Positions 1-7,181 of a DNA stretch of 64,000 nucleotides are shown in pieces. The stretch comes from an uncultured Erythrobacter sp. GTDB lineage: Bacteria; Pseudomonadota; Alphaproteobacteria; Sphingomonadales; Sphingomonadaceae. The notes under the pieces were generated by a model. That model was not told where the DNA came from. It made no database searches and was given only the letters and a program-made list of their open reading frames with translations. Where the stretch lies: the NCBI GenBank assembly GCA_947488085.1, contig CANKYI010000001.1, positions 2,055,928-2,119,927 on the forward strand. Reading direction: 5' to 3'. Each line of letters opens with the position of its first letter. Position 1 is the stretch's first letter. A program made the translations under genes and the position numbers.

Positions 1-1166
1 TCTGATTCAGCGATTATGGGAGAACAGTTTGACGTCGGTGGCTGTGGATCATGCTGTTTTGCGATCTCCAATAATGCCGCTTTGATTGTCCGGCTATCTG
101 CTTCTTCTGGCGTTAGGCCCCATTCAGAGACTACCCTATCACCATCTTCAGCATAGCCAATTGAGGACAGTGCAATCGACCTATGGAAAAGAGGATATGG
201 AACCAAATCCTCATGGTCATCGGCCCAAGTCATCAATTGCGTATCGCGATCAAACAAGGGGGCCTGGCGAGGTTCGACAATCGACACATCGGCGATTGAA
301 GCGCGGTCAACATCGAAGTTTCCTTTGGACAACAGGGCCGCGTCCAATTGAAGCCGTCTTATCGCACCATCGCGACGAAACAGTCGCAGTTCATCTCCCT
401 GCACGTCATCTGCACCAGCTCCTTGAAATGGGCGCATTTGAATCTCAAGCGCTTCGTGAGCGAGCGATGCGCACAACCCGGCTATTATGATCTCACCCAA
501 ATCTTCATCCAAGTCCGGAAACTTGTTCAACAAAGCGGGTAAGTGTTGCAATTGCTCGCTTTTACCCGAAACCATCGCGGCCAATGGTCCGCGCAAAACT
601 CCGCCGACAACCTCTCCAGCTCTTGTGAGTTGCCCGGCTTGGACTGCGGCCTCCATGTCCGTTGCCAACCATATCAGGAGCGAGCCATTGGTGCCCAACT
701 CTTCACAGTTCGGCGCGCAAATTCGCGTGGATTGCACCGACAGATCGCTGCAATAGCGCTCAATTCTCTTCGCGAGCTTATCGGGTGCCACGATTGTGAT
801 CTCGCTTTGCGACCAGTGGCGCAAAGCACCAGGCCAGTCTTCACAGCGATCTTGCATCAAGCGTATCACCTCGTGAGGCACCGTCGATAAACTGGACGGA
901 ATTGCGCCACCTGCAGTTAGCATTGATCGAGAACTTAGCTCTTCAAACAAGCGATCGAGAAGCAACTTGACGGGATCCGGAACGCTATCTCGAATAGCCT
1001 CCAATGATCGAGTTCCATCCAGCATCGGCAAGAGACGAGAAACTACTGAGTAAATCTTAGCTCCACGCATTTCAAAACTTCGACGGCCATGCTCAACTAA
1101 GACACCATTTTCGGTTTCGCGCCACAGTACGGATGGCTTCAGCAAAGTGAGTTGCAAACCTGTCAT
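1..1166 (-). CDS. TOMM/thiopeptide cyclodehydratase-like protein (leader-binding E1-like part, YcaO-like start), partial
   Basis: The reading frame is open from an ATG at 1166 to the left edge (about 388 residues), so the C-terminus is missing. The first ~85 residues resemble the leader-peptide-binding (RRE) fold of azole cyclodehydratase partner proteins, with an RSFEMRGAKIYSVVSRLLPML stretch read through a DGTRSLEAI segment. Residues ~90-290 look like a divergent E1/ThiF-like domain without the classical GxGxxG loop. From ~residue 305 (VEPRQAPLFDRDT, later WGLTPEEA) the sequence resembles the beginning of a YcaO domain, but the expected GGKGL and SxxxExxER ATP-site residues are not intact. 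The ATG overlaps the stop of the upstream gene (ATGA), so it is translationally coupled to the LanB-like genes. In the family, such proteins bind the precursor leader and help make azolines from Cys/Ser. The role here is inferred; the YcaO part may be divergent or inactive. Confidence 0.55.
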   Translation of the reverse strand, partial: MTGLQLTLLKPSVLWRETENGVLVEHGRRSFEMRGAKIYSVVSRLLPMLDGTRSLEAIRDSVPDPVKLLLDRLFEELSSRSMLTAGGAIPSSLSTVPHEVIRLMQDRCEDWPGALRHWSQSEITIVAPDKLAKRIERYCSDLSVQSTRICAPNCEELGTNGSLLIWLATDMEAAVQAGQLTRAGEVVGGVLRGPLAAMVSGKSEQLQHLPALLNKFPDLDEDLGEIIIAGLCASLAHEALEIQMRPFQGAGADDVQGDELRLFRRDGAIRRLQLDAALLSKGNFDVDRASIADVSIVEPRQAPLFDRDTQLMTWADDHEDLVPYPLFHRSIALSSIGYAEDGDRVVSEWGLTPEEADSRTIKAALLEIAKQHDPQPPTSNCSPIIAES

Positions 1167-2119
1167 GGCGTAGCACGGCTCAGTTGGTTGCCGCTTTCGT
1201 TAGCCTTTGCCATCAGCCCCGGATGCGCTTGTTGCAGCAGCTCAATAACCGCATGGAACGCAATCAACTTACGCGAAGTTGGTAGGGCTATCAGCGGCGC
1301 TAGATCATAGATCATGCTCATAAATATGCGGTATGACATGTGATTTGGGTGGATCGCGATCCTGCGCGCCTCTTCGGCAGAATGAGTAGCGGAAAGAATA
1401 TTTTCAAGCAGGTTTCCCGCCTCCTCACTCAGGTCTTGCCGCTCACCGGTTGACAACATCGATACATAGCGGCGGATGCTATCGTAGGCACATTGTAGAT
1501 GTTGAAGGCGCTTTCCCAACTTATGCGAAAGTGGCTGACTGTGATCAAATATTCGTTGTTCTTGTTCCACTAGCGAGAGCGAGGGAACCAGTGTTTCTCC
1601 AATTTGACGAACTTGTTTCACAGCGTTGCCGCCGGTCTTCTCAAACGCCCACAGGTGCCCTTTAAGTGACAGCGGCCACAGTCTCATGCCGTCGACCCAG
1701 TTGATGCGGTCAAGCAACAAGAATGTTTCTGCAACCGGCACAAGTCTGGAGAGAGAGTCATGAGAGTACTTCCCCATAAGGCATGCCATTTCGTCAAACA
1801 TGGAGTGGCGAACTTCGTCACGGATCGTAACCAGCTGTTCGGAACCCAAGGGTCGTTCGGTTCTGAAAAGGCCTTCCTCGACTAGCAGCGCAACGCCGGC
1901 GTCGTCGGCGGCCTGCCGAATATGCTCTCGCAAAAGCTGGAAATCGATCAATCCCTCAGTGCCTAGAGTTAGTGCGTTAGGGCGCTCGGGACACAAGGCG
2001 AGAGCAAAAGCCAAGGATGTGTGCTCAGAAAAACTCCGCAGTCCGTCCCAAAGGACAGTGATACCCGGCCTCCAACTTGTCGGCTCTGGGATCACGACAC
2101 GGGCCCGATAGTCAATCAT
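1163..2119 (-). CDS. Stand-alone SpaB_C-like (thiopeptide-type) dehydratase elimination or cycloaddition protein
   Basis: About 318 residues. I start it at the ATG at 2119 because it overlaps the stop of the dehydratase gene in an ATGATTGA arrangement; an in-frame ATG at 2146 is possible. No membrane segment or signal peptide is visible. The clearest family hint is HPNHMSYR at ~257-264, which resembles the C-terminal SxxHMxxNR signature of the SpaB_C/thiopeptide-type domain. In split LanB systems this domain removes glutamate from glutamylated Ser/Thr to give dehydroalanine; a paralogous form catalyses the [4+2] cycloaddition that builds the thiopeptide pyridine. The sequence alone does not let me decide which of the two this is. 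It sits between the glutamylation protein and the cyclodehydratase-like gene in one operon. Confidence 0.6.
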   Translation of the reverse strand: MIDYRARVVIPEPTSWRPGITVLWDGLRSFSEHTSLAFALALCPERPNALTLGTEGLIDFQLLREHIRQAADDAGVALLVEEGLFRTERPLGSEQLVTIRDEVRHSMFDEMACLMGKYSHDSLSRLVPVAETFLLLDRINWVDGMRLWPLSLKGHLWAFEKTGGNAVKQVRQIGETLVPSLSLVEQEQRIFDHSQPLSHKLGKRLQHLQCAYDSIRRYVSMLSTGERQDLSEEAGNLLENILSATHSAEEARRIAIHPNHMSYRIFMSMIYDLAPLIALPTSRKLIAFHAVIELLQQAHPGLMAKANESGNQLSRATP

Positions 2120-4799
2120 TATTGGGTCCGCTGCAGGTGATCTCAACGGCCAGTTCCGCGGCTACTGGCGCGTTTTCACGCAGATAACTCTGATCAAATG
2201 GCGTCGGTAGTGCTTCTGATATCAACACCCCCTGCGACGACTTTTTGGCAGCTTGCCGGAACAATTCCACGCCAAGAGCGCAACCTCGATCAAGGGGCAT
2301 CGGTTTGTAAAGGCGAGGTTGCTCGGTCTTAGGGTTGTCAGCGTTTGACTGCTGCAATTCACCCAAAAGAAATACGTTAGCTTGATAAAAGAGGTGGAGC
2401 GGCAACGACTTTTCTTCAGCCCAAAAATTAAACAAGCGAAAGAATTCAGCTGGAGTGCTATCAAGTTTTGGCAGGCCATTAGCCGAAACCACCCACGTGC
2501 GACGTAGGACAACCACATCGTCAATGGTAATTCTGGATAGCGCGCGAAACTTATCAAAACCTACCATAGCGCGCCGAATAATGGGCGCGGACAACCCAGA
2601 ATGGCGCCAGTGATTGACGCAAAATGCGTGCAATGCCTGATATTGCTTTGGCAAAGACATTGGATTGAGCGCAGCTATGTAGATTGGCGCGTAAGTCTGA
2701 CCTGCGCCATCTGTTACTATGAGATCTCCGGACCGAGCACTGCGCTCCACCCACAAAGAATTGATATCAATAGTCTGAATTGCGGACTGATCTGGAATGG
2801 GTGGGATCGAGAGAGAAATGTCAGCCAGATTTGGGTGTGAACTCGCATTGAACCCAAATGATGCATTGACCTCAATTGGGATACGCTTGCCTAGCGAATG
2901 CCTCAGATATTCTCGTTGTTCCGGGCCAGAATCCTTTGGAAGAAACCGCGTGAGAGTGGAGCATGAGCCAGGGAATATTTGATTCAATACATACAAGCGC
3001 CCACCATCGACGGGCTGCAAATGGAACTGAAGCGATACATAGTCCACGTCCGCCTCTAACCCTCCTGATAACGCTTGGTTGAGGTCAATTGAGGACAGCG
3101 TGATGTCTTTGCCTGACTGGGCTTCAGTCGCAAGCTTGTCCAAAAAAGCATCGCCAGCGCGCATTGCAGGATCAGGTTCGAAGTCGCCTTCAGTTTGAGC
3201 AAGACCCACTGAGCGCTCAAACAGTTCCGATTGGGTGACTCCTCCGGCATCGAAATAGGCTTGGATAAAGGACGACAGTCGCTCCTTATTTGTCGACTCT
3301 GCTGGATATCTGTCGTCAAAGAAACGCCGCAATTCGTTGCGCAGTTGTGCGCTTGAAGTATCAGCAGCTAGTGCTGGCATCGCTATCGCGAGAGAAGACA
3401 GTGTATCGGTAAGTGACTTCGGTAAACTGGGATGTTTGCGTGCGGCATTAGCGACGTGAGCATCAACTGTTATTATTGATTGATGTATGCTGCCATTTTG
3501 GTCACCCGCAGCATGCTTCAAATGAGAAAACTGCTTCTCATAAGCTCTGACAAGTTCTCTCGTCGGAAGACTTCCATCATCTCCGAGACTTGCGAACGCA
3601 TCAATTTGGAGACGAAGCCCGGTGGCCAAGTCGTTGTTTAGCAAGCCTGCAACTTCGCGTGCCCAGACAAGCGGATCGTCATGGTCATAGAGGACTGGCA
3701 ACAACAACTGAGCACGCCATGCAGAATCAATCGCTCGATCGACGCGTGCGGACCGATTCTCCATCTTCCCATCGGTCATCCTACTGCACAATTCATCGAA
3801 GGTAGCAGTACCGTTTGGATAAGCCTGGAAGAGTTTTGCGATCGCGCTGACAGCCTTCGACTCAGTAGAGATACGATCGAGACCAGTGCCAGTAAGGATC
3901 GAATTGGGAGCTTCATCAAATCTCCGAACCCACCATTCGCATGATCCGCCCTTGATAAAACTTAGCGTCGGATTGAGTCTAATTGGAGCGTTTTTGGCCA
4001 AATTCTCCCAGTTCGCCAACAGGGGCCGCATCAATCGCTGAACTAAAGCTGCGCGAACACTCACCGTGCAGCGAATTTCCTCGGGCAAATCGATACTATC
4101 CCCGGTGTAGGCTTTGCCCTCTAAACTCGTAGTCCAGACTGGACCAAATGTGGCGATTGGACTGGTCTTGCGCGACACGCGTAACAAATAACGCATGACG
4201 CTCGCTGACAGTTGATTGTAGTCCTTTTCGGACAGCTTTCGCTTCCCAGCCCGAACCGCTTCTAAAGCGTCGTAAAGCGAGGGGTTAACCACTGCGAGAC
4301 CCGACGAAAAGAGCGCGTCATGCGCGCCGTGCGTTGCGACCTCCCGCGTTCGCCTGACCTCTTCTGAATGGACCTCGTTGAACTTCGTATGCGCATGTTC
4401 CCATGCAGTGATCGATTGGTACGCTTCGCTCAAAAGATCCTGATCGACGGCTTCCAGCCAATCTATGCCATCTTTGTGCCGCTCAAAAAATCGAACTCTG
4501 GAGTTATAGAGGTCGCGCTTTATTGAAATGAGAGCACGCCCGACCTTTCGACCTGCCTCAAAGGCGGCTGGGACAAGTGCTTCCAGCCTTTCACAAGCGA
4601 GCTCCACTGCGTTGCGCTTGACATGTTCTGCGTCTGTCAAAACGCCCAACGCCGCCTCGGCAGCATGGTCAGAAAGCACCGAATGGTCGAAAGAGAGTCC
4701 AGATGTCCGAACGAATATCTGAGGCGCCATTCTGACCGAATGACGCAAGTTCGACGCACCATCGATGTCAACAGGATGCCGCGCCATCGCCTTTTGCAT
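2112..4799 (-). CDS. Lantibiotic dehydratase-type glutamylation protein (split LanB N-terminal)
   Basis: A protein of up to 895 residues matching the LanB N-terminal domain, which uses glutamyl-tRNA to glutamylate Ser/Thr of a RiPP precursor. Seen in sequence: the N-terminal segment APQIFVRTSGLS typical of the domain start, and RVSRKTSPIATF at ~207-218, which corresponds to the conserved Arg-rich RxxxRxTPFxxF motif of the family. The C-terminal elimination domain of full-length LanB (about 1000 residues) is absent and encoded by the next gene, as in thiopeptide systems. The start is uncertain: neither the ATG at 4799 nor the one at 4730 (which begins right at the conserved segment) has a clear ribosome site, and 4730 fits the family better. 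It lies 190 bases downstream of the nearer precursor gene, past a hairpin. Codon and base use are less GC-rich than in neighbouring housekeeping genes, consistent with transfer. Confidence 0.85.
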   Translation of the reverse strand: MQKAMARHPVDIDGASNLRHSVRMAPQIFVRTSGLSFDHSVLSDHAAEAALGVLTDAEHVKRNAVELACERLEALVPAAFEAGRKVGRALISIKRDLYNSRVRFFERHKDGIDWLEAVDQDLLSEAYQSITAWEHAHTKFNEVHSEEVRRTREVATHGAHDALFSSGLAVVNPSLYDALEAVRAGKRKLSEKDYNQLSASVMRYLLRVSRKTSPIATFGPVWTTSLEGKAYTGDSIDLPEEIRCTVSVRAALVQRLMRPLLANWENLAKNAPIRLNPTLSFIKGGSCEWWVRRFDEAPNSILTGTGLDRISTESKAVSAIAKLFQAYPNGTATFDELCSRMTDGKMENRSARVDRAIDSAWRAQLLLPVLYDHDDPLVWAREVAGLLNNDLATGLRLQIDAFASLGDDGSLPTRELVRAYEKQFSHLKHAAGDQNGSIHQSIITVDAHVANAARKHPSLPKSLTDTLSSLAIAMPALAADTSSAQLRNELRRFFDDRYPAESTNKERLSSFIQAYFDAGGVTQSELFERSVGLAQTEGDFEPDPAMRAGDAFLDKLATEAQSGKDITLSSIDLNQALSGGLEADVDYVSLQFHLQPVDGGRLYVLNQIFPGSCSTLTRFLPKDSGPEQREYLRHSLGKRIPIEVNASFGFNASSHPNLADISLSIPPIPDQSAIQTIDINSLWVERSARSGDLIVTDGAGQTYAPIYIAALNPMSLPKQYQALHAFCVNHWRHSGLSAPIIRRAMVGFDKFRALSRITIDDVVVLRRTWVVSANGLPKLDSTPAEFFRLFNFWAEEKSLPLHLFYQANVFLLGELQQSNADNPKTEQPRLYKPMPLDRGCALGVELFRQAAKKSSQGVLISEALPTPFDQSYLRENAPVAAELAVEITCSGPNND

Positions 4800-4950
4800 A
4801 CTAGTGATTAAAATGCCCTAGGCCTGTCGTTGAAAGACTTAGAAGCGGACGACCCTCGAACCATAGACGGTAAGTTACGCATAAGTGTGCTCAGAAACTT
4901 CATGCACACTTACGGCGCATTACAACAGAGGGAAGCCACCCCACCAGCAA

Positions 4951-4986
4951 AGAGGTGGCGGCAAATAGATCTCTGCCGCCACTTCT
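4951..4986 (-). terminator. Hairpin after precursor gene 1 (partial terminator or stabiliser)
   Basis: A 13-bp stem (agaggtggcggca pairing with tgccgccacttct, one G-U) with a 10-nt loop begins 3 nt past the stop of precursor gene 1. On the minus strand it is followed by a GU-rich but not U-only tract, so it is a weak or leaky terminator at best. It would let some transcripts continue into the dehydratase gene while stabilising or enriching the precursor mRNA. The role is inferred. Confidence 0.6.
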
Positions 4987-4989
4987 TGG

Positions 4990-5163
4990 TTAGCGCTGCT
5001 CTTCTCCAAAACAGGAGCAACTGCAACCATTGCAGGAAAAGATAACGCATGATGCCGCGGTCTCAGCACGATTTGACCCGGCCGAGGTCTCCACCACTTC
5101 AACATCAAACGCATCAAGGGCACCGAGATCAACGTCTTCGAAATTTTCTGGAGTCTTACTCAT
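4990..5163 (-). CDS. Thiopeptide-like RiPP precursor peptide 1
   Basis: A 57-residue peptide starting at the third of three consecutive ATGs (5163), chosen because the GAGAGAGG ribosome site lies 7-8 nt upstream and because the neighbouring copy has only this start in common. The leader (residues 1-37) is acidic, with LGALDAFDVEVVE, much like thiopeptide leaders. The proposed core begins at residue 38: SCVIFSCNGCSCSC followed by FGEEQR. Alternating Ser/Cys after an ETAAS junction resembles known thiopeptide precursors such as those of thiomuracin and thiocillin. Six of the 20 core residues are Cys or C-terminal to Ser in SC pairs suited to azole formation. Unusual for thiopeptides is the charged EEQR tail, which may be trimmed. 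The cleavage site is inferred. Nearly identical to the copy at 5396-5563. Confidence 0.85.
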   Translation of the reverse strand: MSKTPENFEDVDLGALDAFDVEVVETSAGSNRAETAASCVIFSCNGCSCSCFGEEQR

Positions 5164-5238
5164 CATCATTCCTCTCTCACGCAGGACCGATTGCAAATGC
5201 TAATATATGCTAAGAAAATTCAAATATTAGCCAACGCA

Positions 5239-5266
5239 AATATACAAAGGATTTGCATTAGGTCAA
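5239..5266 (-). promoter_or_regulatory. Candidate sigma70-type promoter for precursor gene 1
   Basis: On the minus strand, TTGACC (5266-5261) and TATATT (5244-5239) are separated by 16 nt, about 75 bases upstream of the start at 5163, within AT-rich DNA. A short repeated TTAGCAT motif lies just downstream. Its presence suggests that precursor 1 can be transcribed independently of precursor 2. Assignment is by consensus match only. Confidence 0.45.
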
Positions 5267-5349
5267 CGCTCAATACCTGGATCCATCATCGCCTTTTCAA
5301 GCAATTATTACTCGAAATCCAAAGTGCAGGCTTAGATAAAACTTACACC

Positions 5350-5387
5350 AAGAATTGACGTCAAATTGATCCCTGACGTCAATTCTT
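5350..5387 (-). terminator. Hairpin after precursor gene 2
   Basis: A perfect 14-bp inverted repeat (aagaattgacgtca / tgacgtcaattctt) with a 10-nt loop starts 8 nt past the stop of precursor gene 2. Its sequence is unrelated to the hairpin behind precursor gene 1, though position and loop length match. On the minus strand the following sequence has only a short T run. It may terminate or stabilise the precursor transcript. The tgacgtca in each arm is also itself palindromic, so a protein-binding role is not excluded. Confidence 0.6.
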
Positions 5388-5395
5388 AGCCAGCA

Positions 5396-5563
5396 TCACT
5401 CCTCCCCAAAACACGCACAACTGCAACCATTGCAGGAGAAGATAACACATGATGCCGCGGTCTCTGCACGATTTGACCCGGCTGAGGTCTCCACCACTTC
5501 AACATCAAACGCATCAAGGGCACCGAGATCAAATTCTTCAAAATTTTCTGGAGTCTTACTCAT
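5396..5563 (-). CDS. Thiopeptide-like RiPP precursor peptide 2
   Basis: A 55-residue peptide, a tandem copy of the gene at 4990-5163. The start at 5563 is preceded by GAGAGAGG at 7-8 nt; an in-frame ATG lies two codons earlier, too close to that site. The leader differs from copy 1 only at residues 10-11 (EF instead of DV). The core is SCVIFSCNGCSCAC followed by FGEE: Ser50 of copy 1 is Ala here and the final QR is missing. The nucleotide sequences are highly similar across the coding region and the ribosome site but diverge outside, indicating a gene-sized duplication. As the first gene of the locus it has its own candidate promoter upstream. Function as the substrate of the downstream modification enzymes is inferred from family resemblance and position. 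Confidence 0.85.
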   Translation of the reverse strand: MSKTPENFEEFDLGALDAFDVEVVETSAGSNRAETAASCVIFSCNGCSCACFGEE

Positions 5564-5623
5564 CGTCATTCCTCTCTCAGTTAAACGCTACTAGAAATGC
5601 CAGCATGAGTTCCAAGAATCTAA

Positions 5624-5652
5624 ATTTAACGAATACTTAAGAATTGAATCAA
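5624..5652 (-). promoter_or_regulatory. Candidate promoter for precursor gene 2 and the RiPP operon
   Basis: On the minus strand TTGATT (5652-5647) and TTAAAT (5629-5624) are spaced 17 nt apart, about 60 bases upstream of the start at 5563. The surrounding DNA is strongly AT-rich compared with the rest of the window. Each hexamer matches consensus at four of six positions, so this is a weak assignment. Confidence 0.35.
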
Positions 5653-6092
5653 ACCTCTATCCATTTAGTTAATCAAGAATCATTCTGACACTTCATCATT
5701 AATAGCAAAATTTTTCGGATTCCAAACCATTGAATTGGTATATTATTAAAATTCAGATATTTTGATAATTTTTAGCTAACTTATATGAATAGATATTATA
5801 AAACTTGATCCGGAAAACGTTCCGGAGCGCTACACTTAATAGGATAAGTGACGGTCTAATCATATCCCATCGCGGCGCTGGTTTGTGCTTGCGACGGGGC
5901 GTACGGCAATACTACAGTGTTTGTTCACTCGCCCCAGCTCGCAGTTATCGCCGTTAGCCAAGTTTTCGGCGCTCTAACCCGCCCCGCCGATCACCTTCAT
6001 TCCGATACGGAATGGACTGTAACGAATTGCTCACTCGAGCTTTGCGGGGATCTCGCTTAGGTTCCAGAGGAAGCCGCTCGAGGAGAAGAGCC
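5653..6092. other. AT-rich intergenic region between RiPP locus and lipoprotein esterase
   Basis: No convincing gene is seen. The left half (to ~5810) is much more AT-rich than the flanking chromosome, a common sign of acquired DNA and of promoter regions. At 5809-5826 there is a small inverted repeat (TCCGGAA, 4-nt spacer, TTCCGGA) that could be an operator or hairpin. The right half returns to ordinary GC content and leads to the ribosome site of the plus-strand gene at 6093. No att-site-like repeat or tRNA was recognised here. Confidence 0.5.
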
Positions 6093-7028
6093 ATGCATAT
6101 CCAAACCCCAACGCGTATCATTATTGCGTTCGCACTGATCACTCTTTCGACCGGATGTGTGGGCACCTCACCATCGCAATCCGTTGCCAGCGCTGCCGCG
6201 GCACAAGAGGCCGTTTGGTCCGATACTCCGATGGCTGCAGGGCGCAGCCACTTTATGTTCGACGGATGGGCCGGGCCTGACCTGCCGGTCTGGGCCTTTG
6301 TTCCCGAAGGAACCAATCACGCGACGGCTCCGATCATGGTTCTGATGCATGGAGCAAAGCGTGATCCCAGGCGCTATTTAGAAGAGTGGATCGACGAAGC
6401 AGAGCAAGGCAACTTTATCATTGTCGCTCCCGAATTTGCGAAAGCCGATTTTCCGAATTCACGTTTCTACAATCGCGGCGGGCTGTTCGTAGAGAGCGGT
6501 GCTCCGATCACCAATGAAGCCAATTGGGCATTCTCAGCCATTGAGCCACTGTTCGACAGTGTGGTTGCTCAGTTGGGCAGTCAGCAGACACACTACACGC
6601 TCTACGGACATTCTGCTGGTTCGCAATTCGTGCATCGGCTAATGTTCCTCAAGCCCGAGGCCAGAGTAAAGCGCTTTCTACCTGCTAATGCGGGTTGGTA
6701 CACGTTCCCTGACCTGGACCTCGACTACCCTTACGGATTGGCAGGGGTTCCTGTGAGTGAGGAGATCTTGCGGGAAGCCTTGGCGCAAGACGTCGTGCTG
6801 CTGCTGGGCGATCAGGACAATAACACTGAGCACAGCTCCCTTAACCGAAGTGATTTGGCCATGGAGCAGGGGCCGCACCGCTTTGCGCGTGGGCAGCGCT
6901 TTCATGAGGCCGCCCAGGCTCTAGCGAGTGAGAAGGGTTGGGAGTTCAACTGGACAGTGCGGATCATTCCCGGCGTCGCGCATTCCAATGGCGGTATTGC
7001 TGCAGGCGCATTCGATTTGGTCGAATAG
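6093..7028 (+). CDS. Alpha/beta-hydrolase (esterase-like) lipoprotein
   Basis: 311 residues from the ATG at 6093, which has GGAGAAG 6 nt upstream; a longer reading frame from 6012 lacks this. The N-terminus is a lipoprotein signal with lipobox LSTGC (Cys ~18), so it is likely anchored in the outer membrane. The alpha/beta-hydrolase features are an MLHGA oxyanion-region motif, nucleophile elbow GHSAG, a GDQDN acid loop and a C-terminal GVAHS histidine. Residues after the first ~40 align with esterase/PHB-depolymerase-like secreted hydrolases. The substrate is not evident. It is a single-gene unit, divergent from the RiPP cluster and convergent with the TonB receptor gene to its right. Confidence 0.8.
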   Translation: MHIQTPTRIIIAFALITLSTGCVGTSPSQSVASAAAAQEAVWSDTPMAAGRSHFMFDGWAGPDLPVWAFVPEGTNHATAPIMVLMHGAKRDPRRYLEEWIDEAEQGNFIIVAPEFAKADFPNSRFYNRGGLFVESGAPITNEANWAFSAIEPLFDSVVAQLGSQQTHYTLYGHSAGSQFVHRLMFLKPEARVKRFLPANAGWYTFPDLDLDYPYGLAGVPVSEEILREALAQDVVLLLGDQDNNTEHSSLNRSDLAMEQGPHRFARGQRFHEAAQALASEKGWEFNWTVRIIPGVAHSNGGIAAGAFDLVE

Positions 7029-7181
7029 CAAAGCAATCCGATTCCGCGTCGCTCCATGCGCCGCATCAGGTCACAATCACCAGCGAGACCTCACCTAGAA
7101 AACAAGCATAGCCGCACACTATTTGCACCTGTGCCATTGCCAATCCTCCGTCGCGAATAGATGGATCTCGCTGGCTTTCGG

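Noticed and set aside
86..490. A 134-codon plus-strand frame at the left end
   Set aside because: It is antisense to the cyclodehydratase-like gene, whose frame is open through the whole region and coupled to the upstream gene; no ribosome site and low-complexity composition.
4990..5563. Direct repeat considered as CRISPR or transposon ends
   Set aside because: There are only two copies of ~170 bases, each coding a near-identical peptide with a ribosome site; no spacer pattern and no transposase.
5795..5960. Possible tRNA or integration site at the right border of the RiPP locus
   Set aside because: No cloverleaf or conserved T-loop could be found and no direct repeat with the flanking region was seen.
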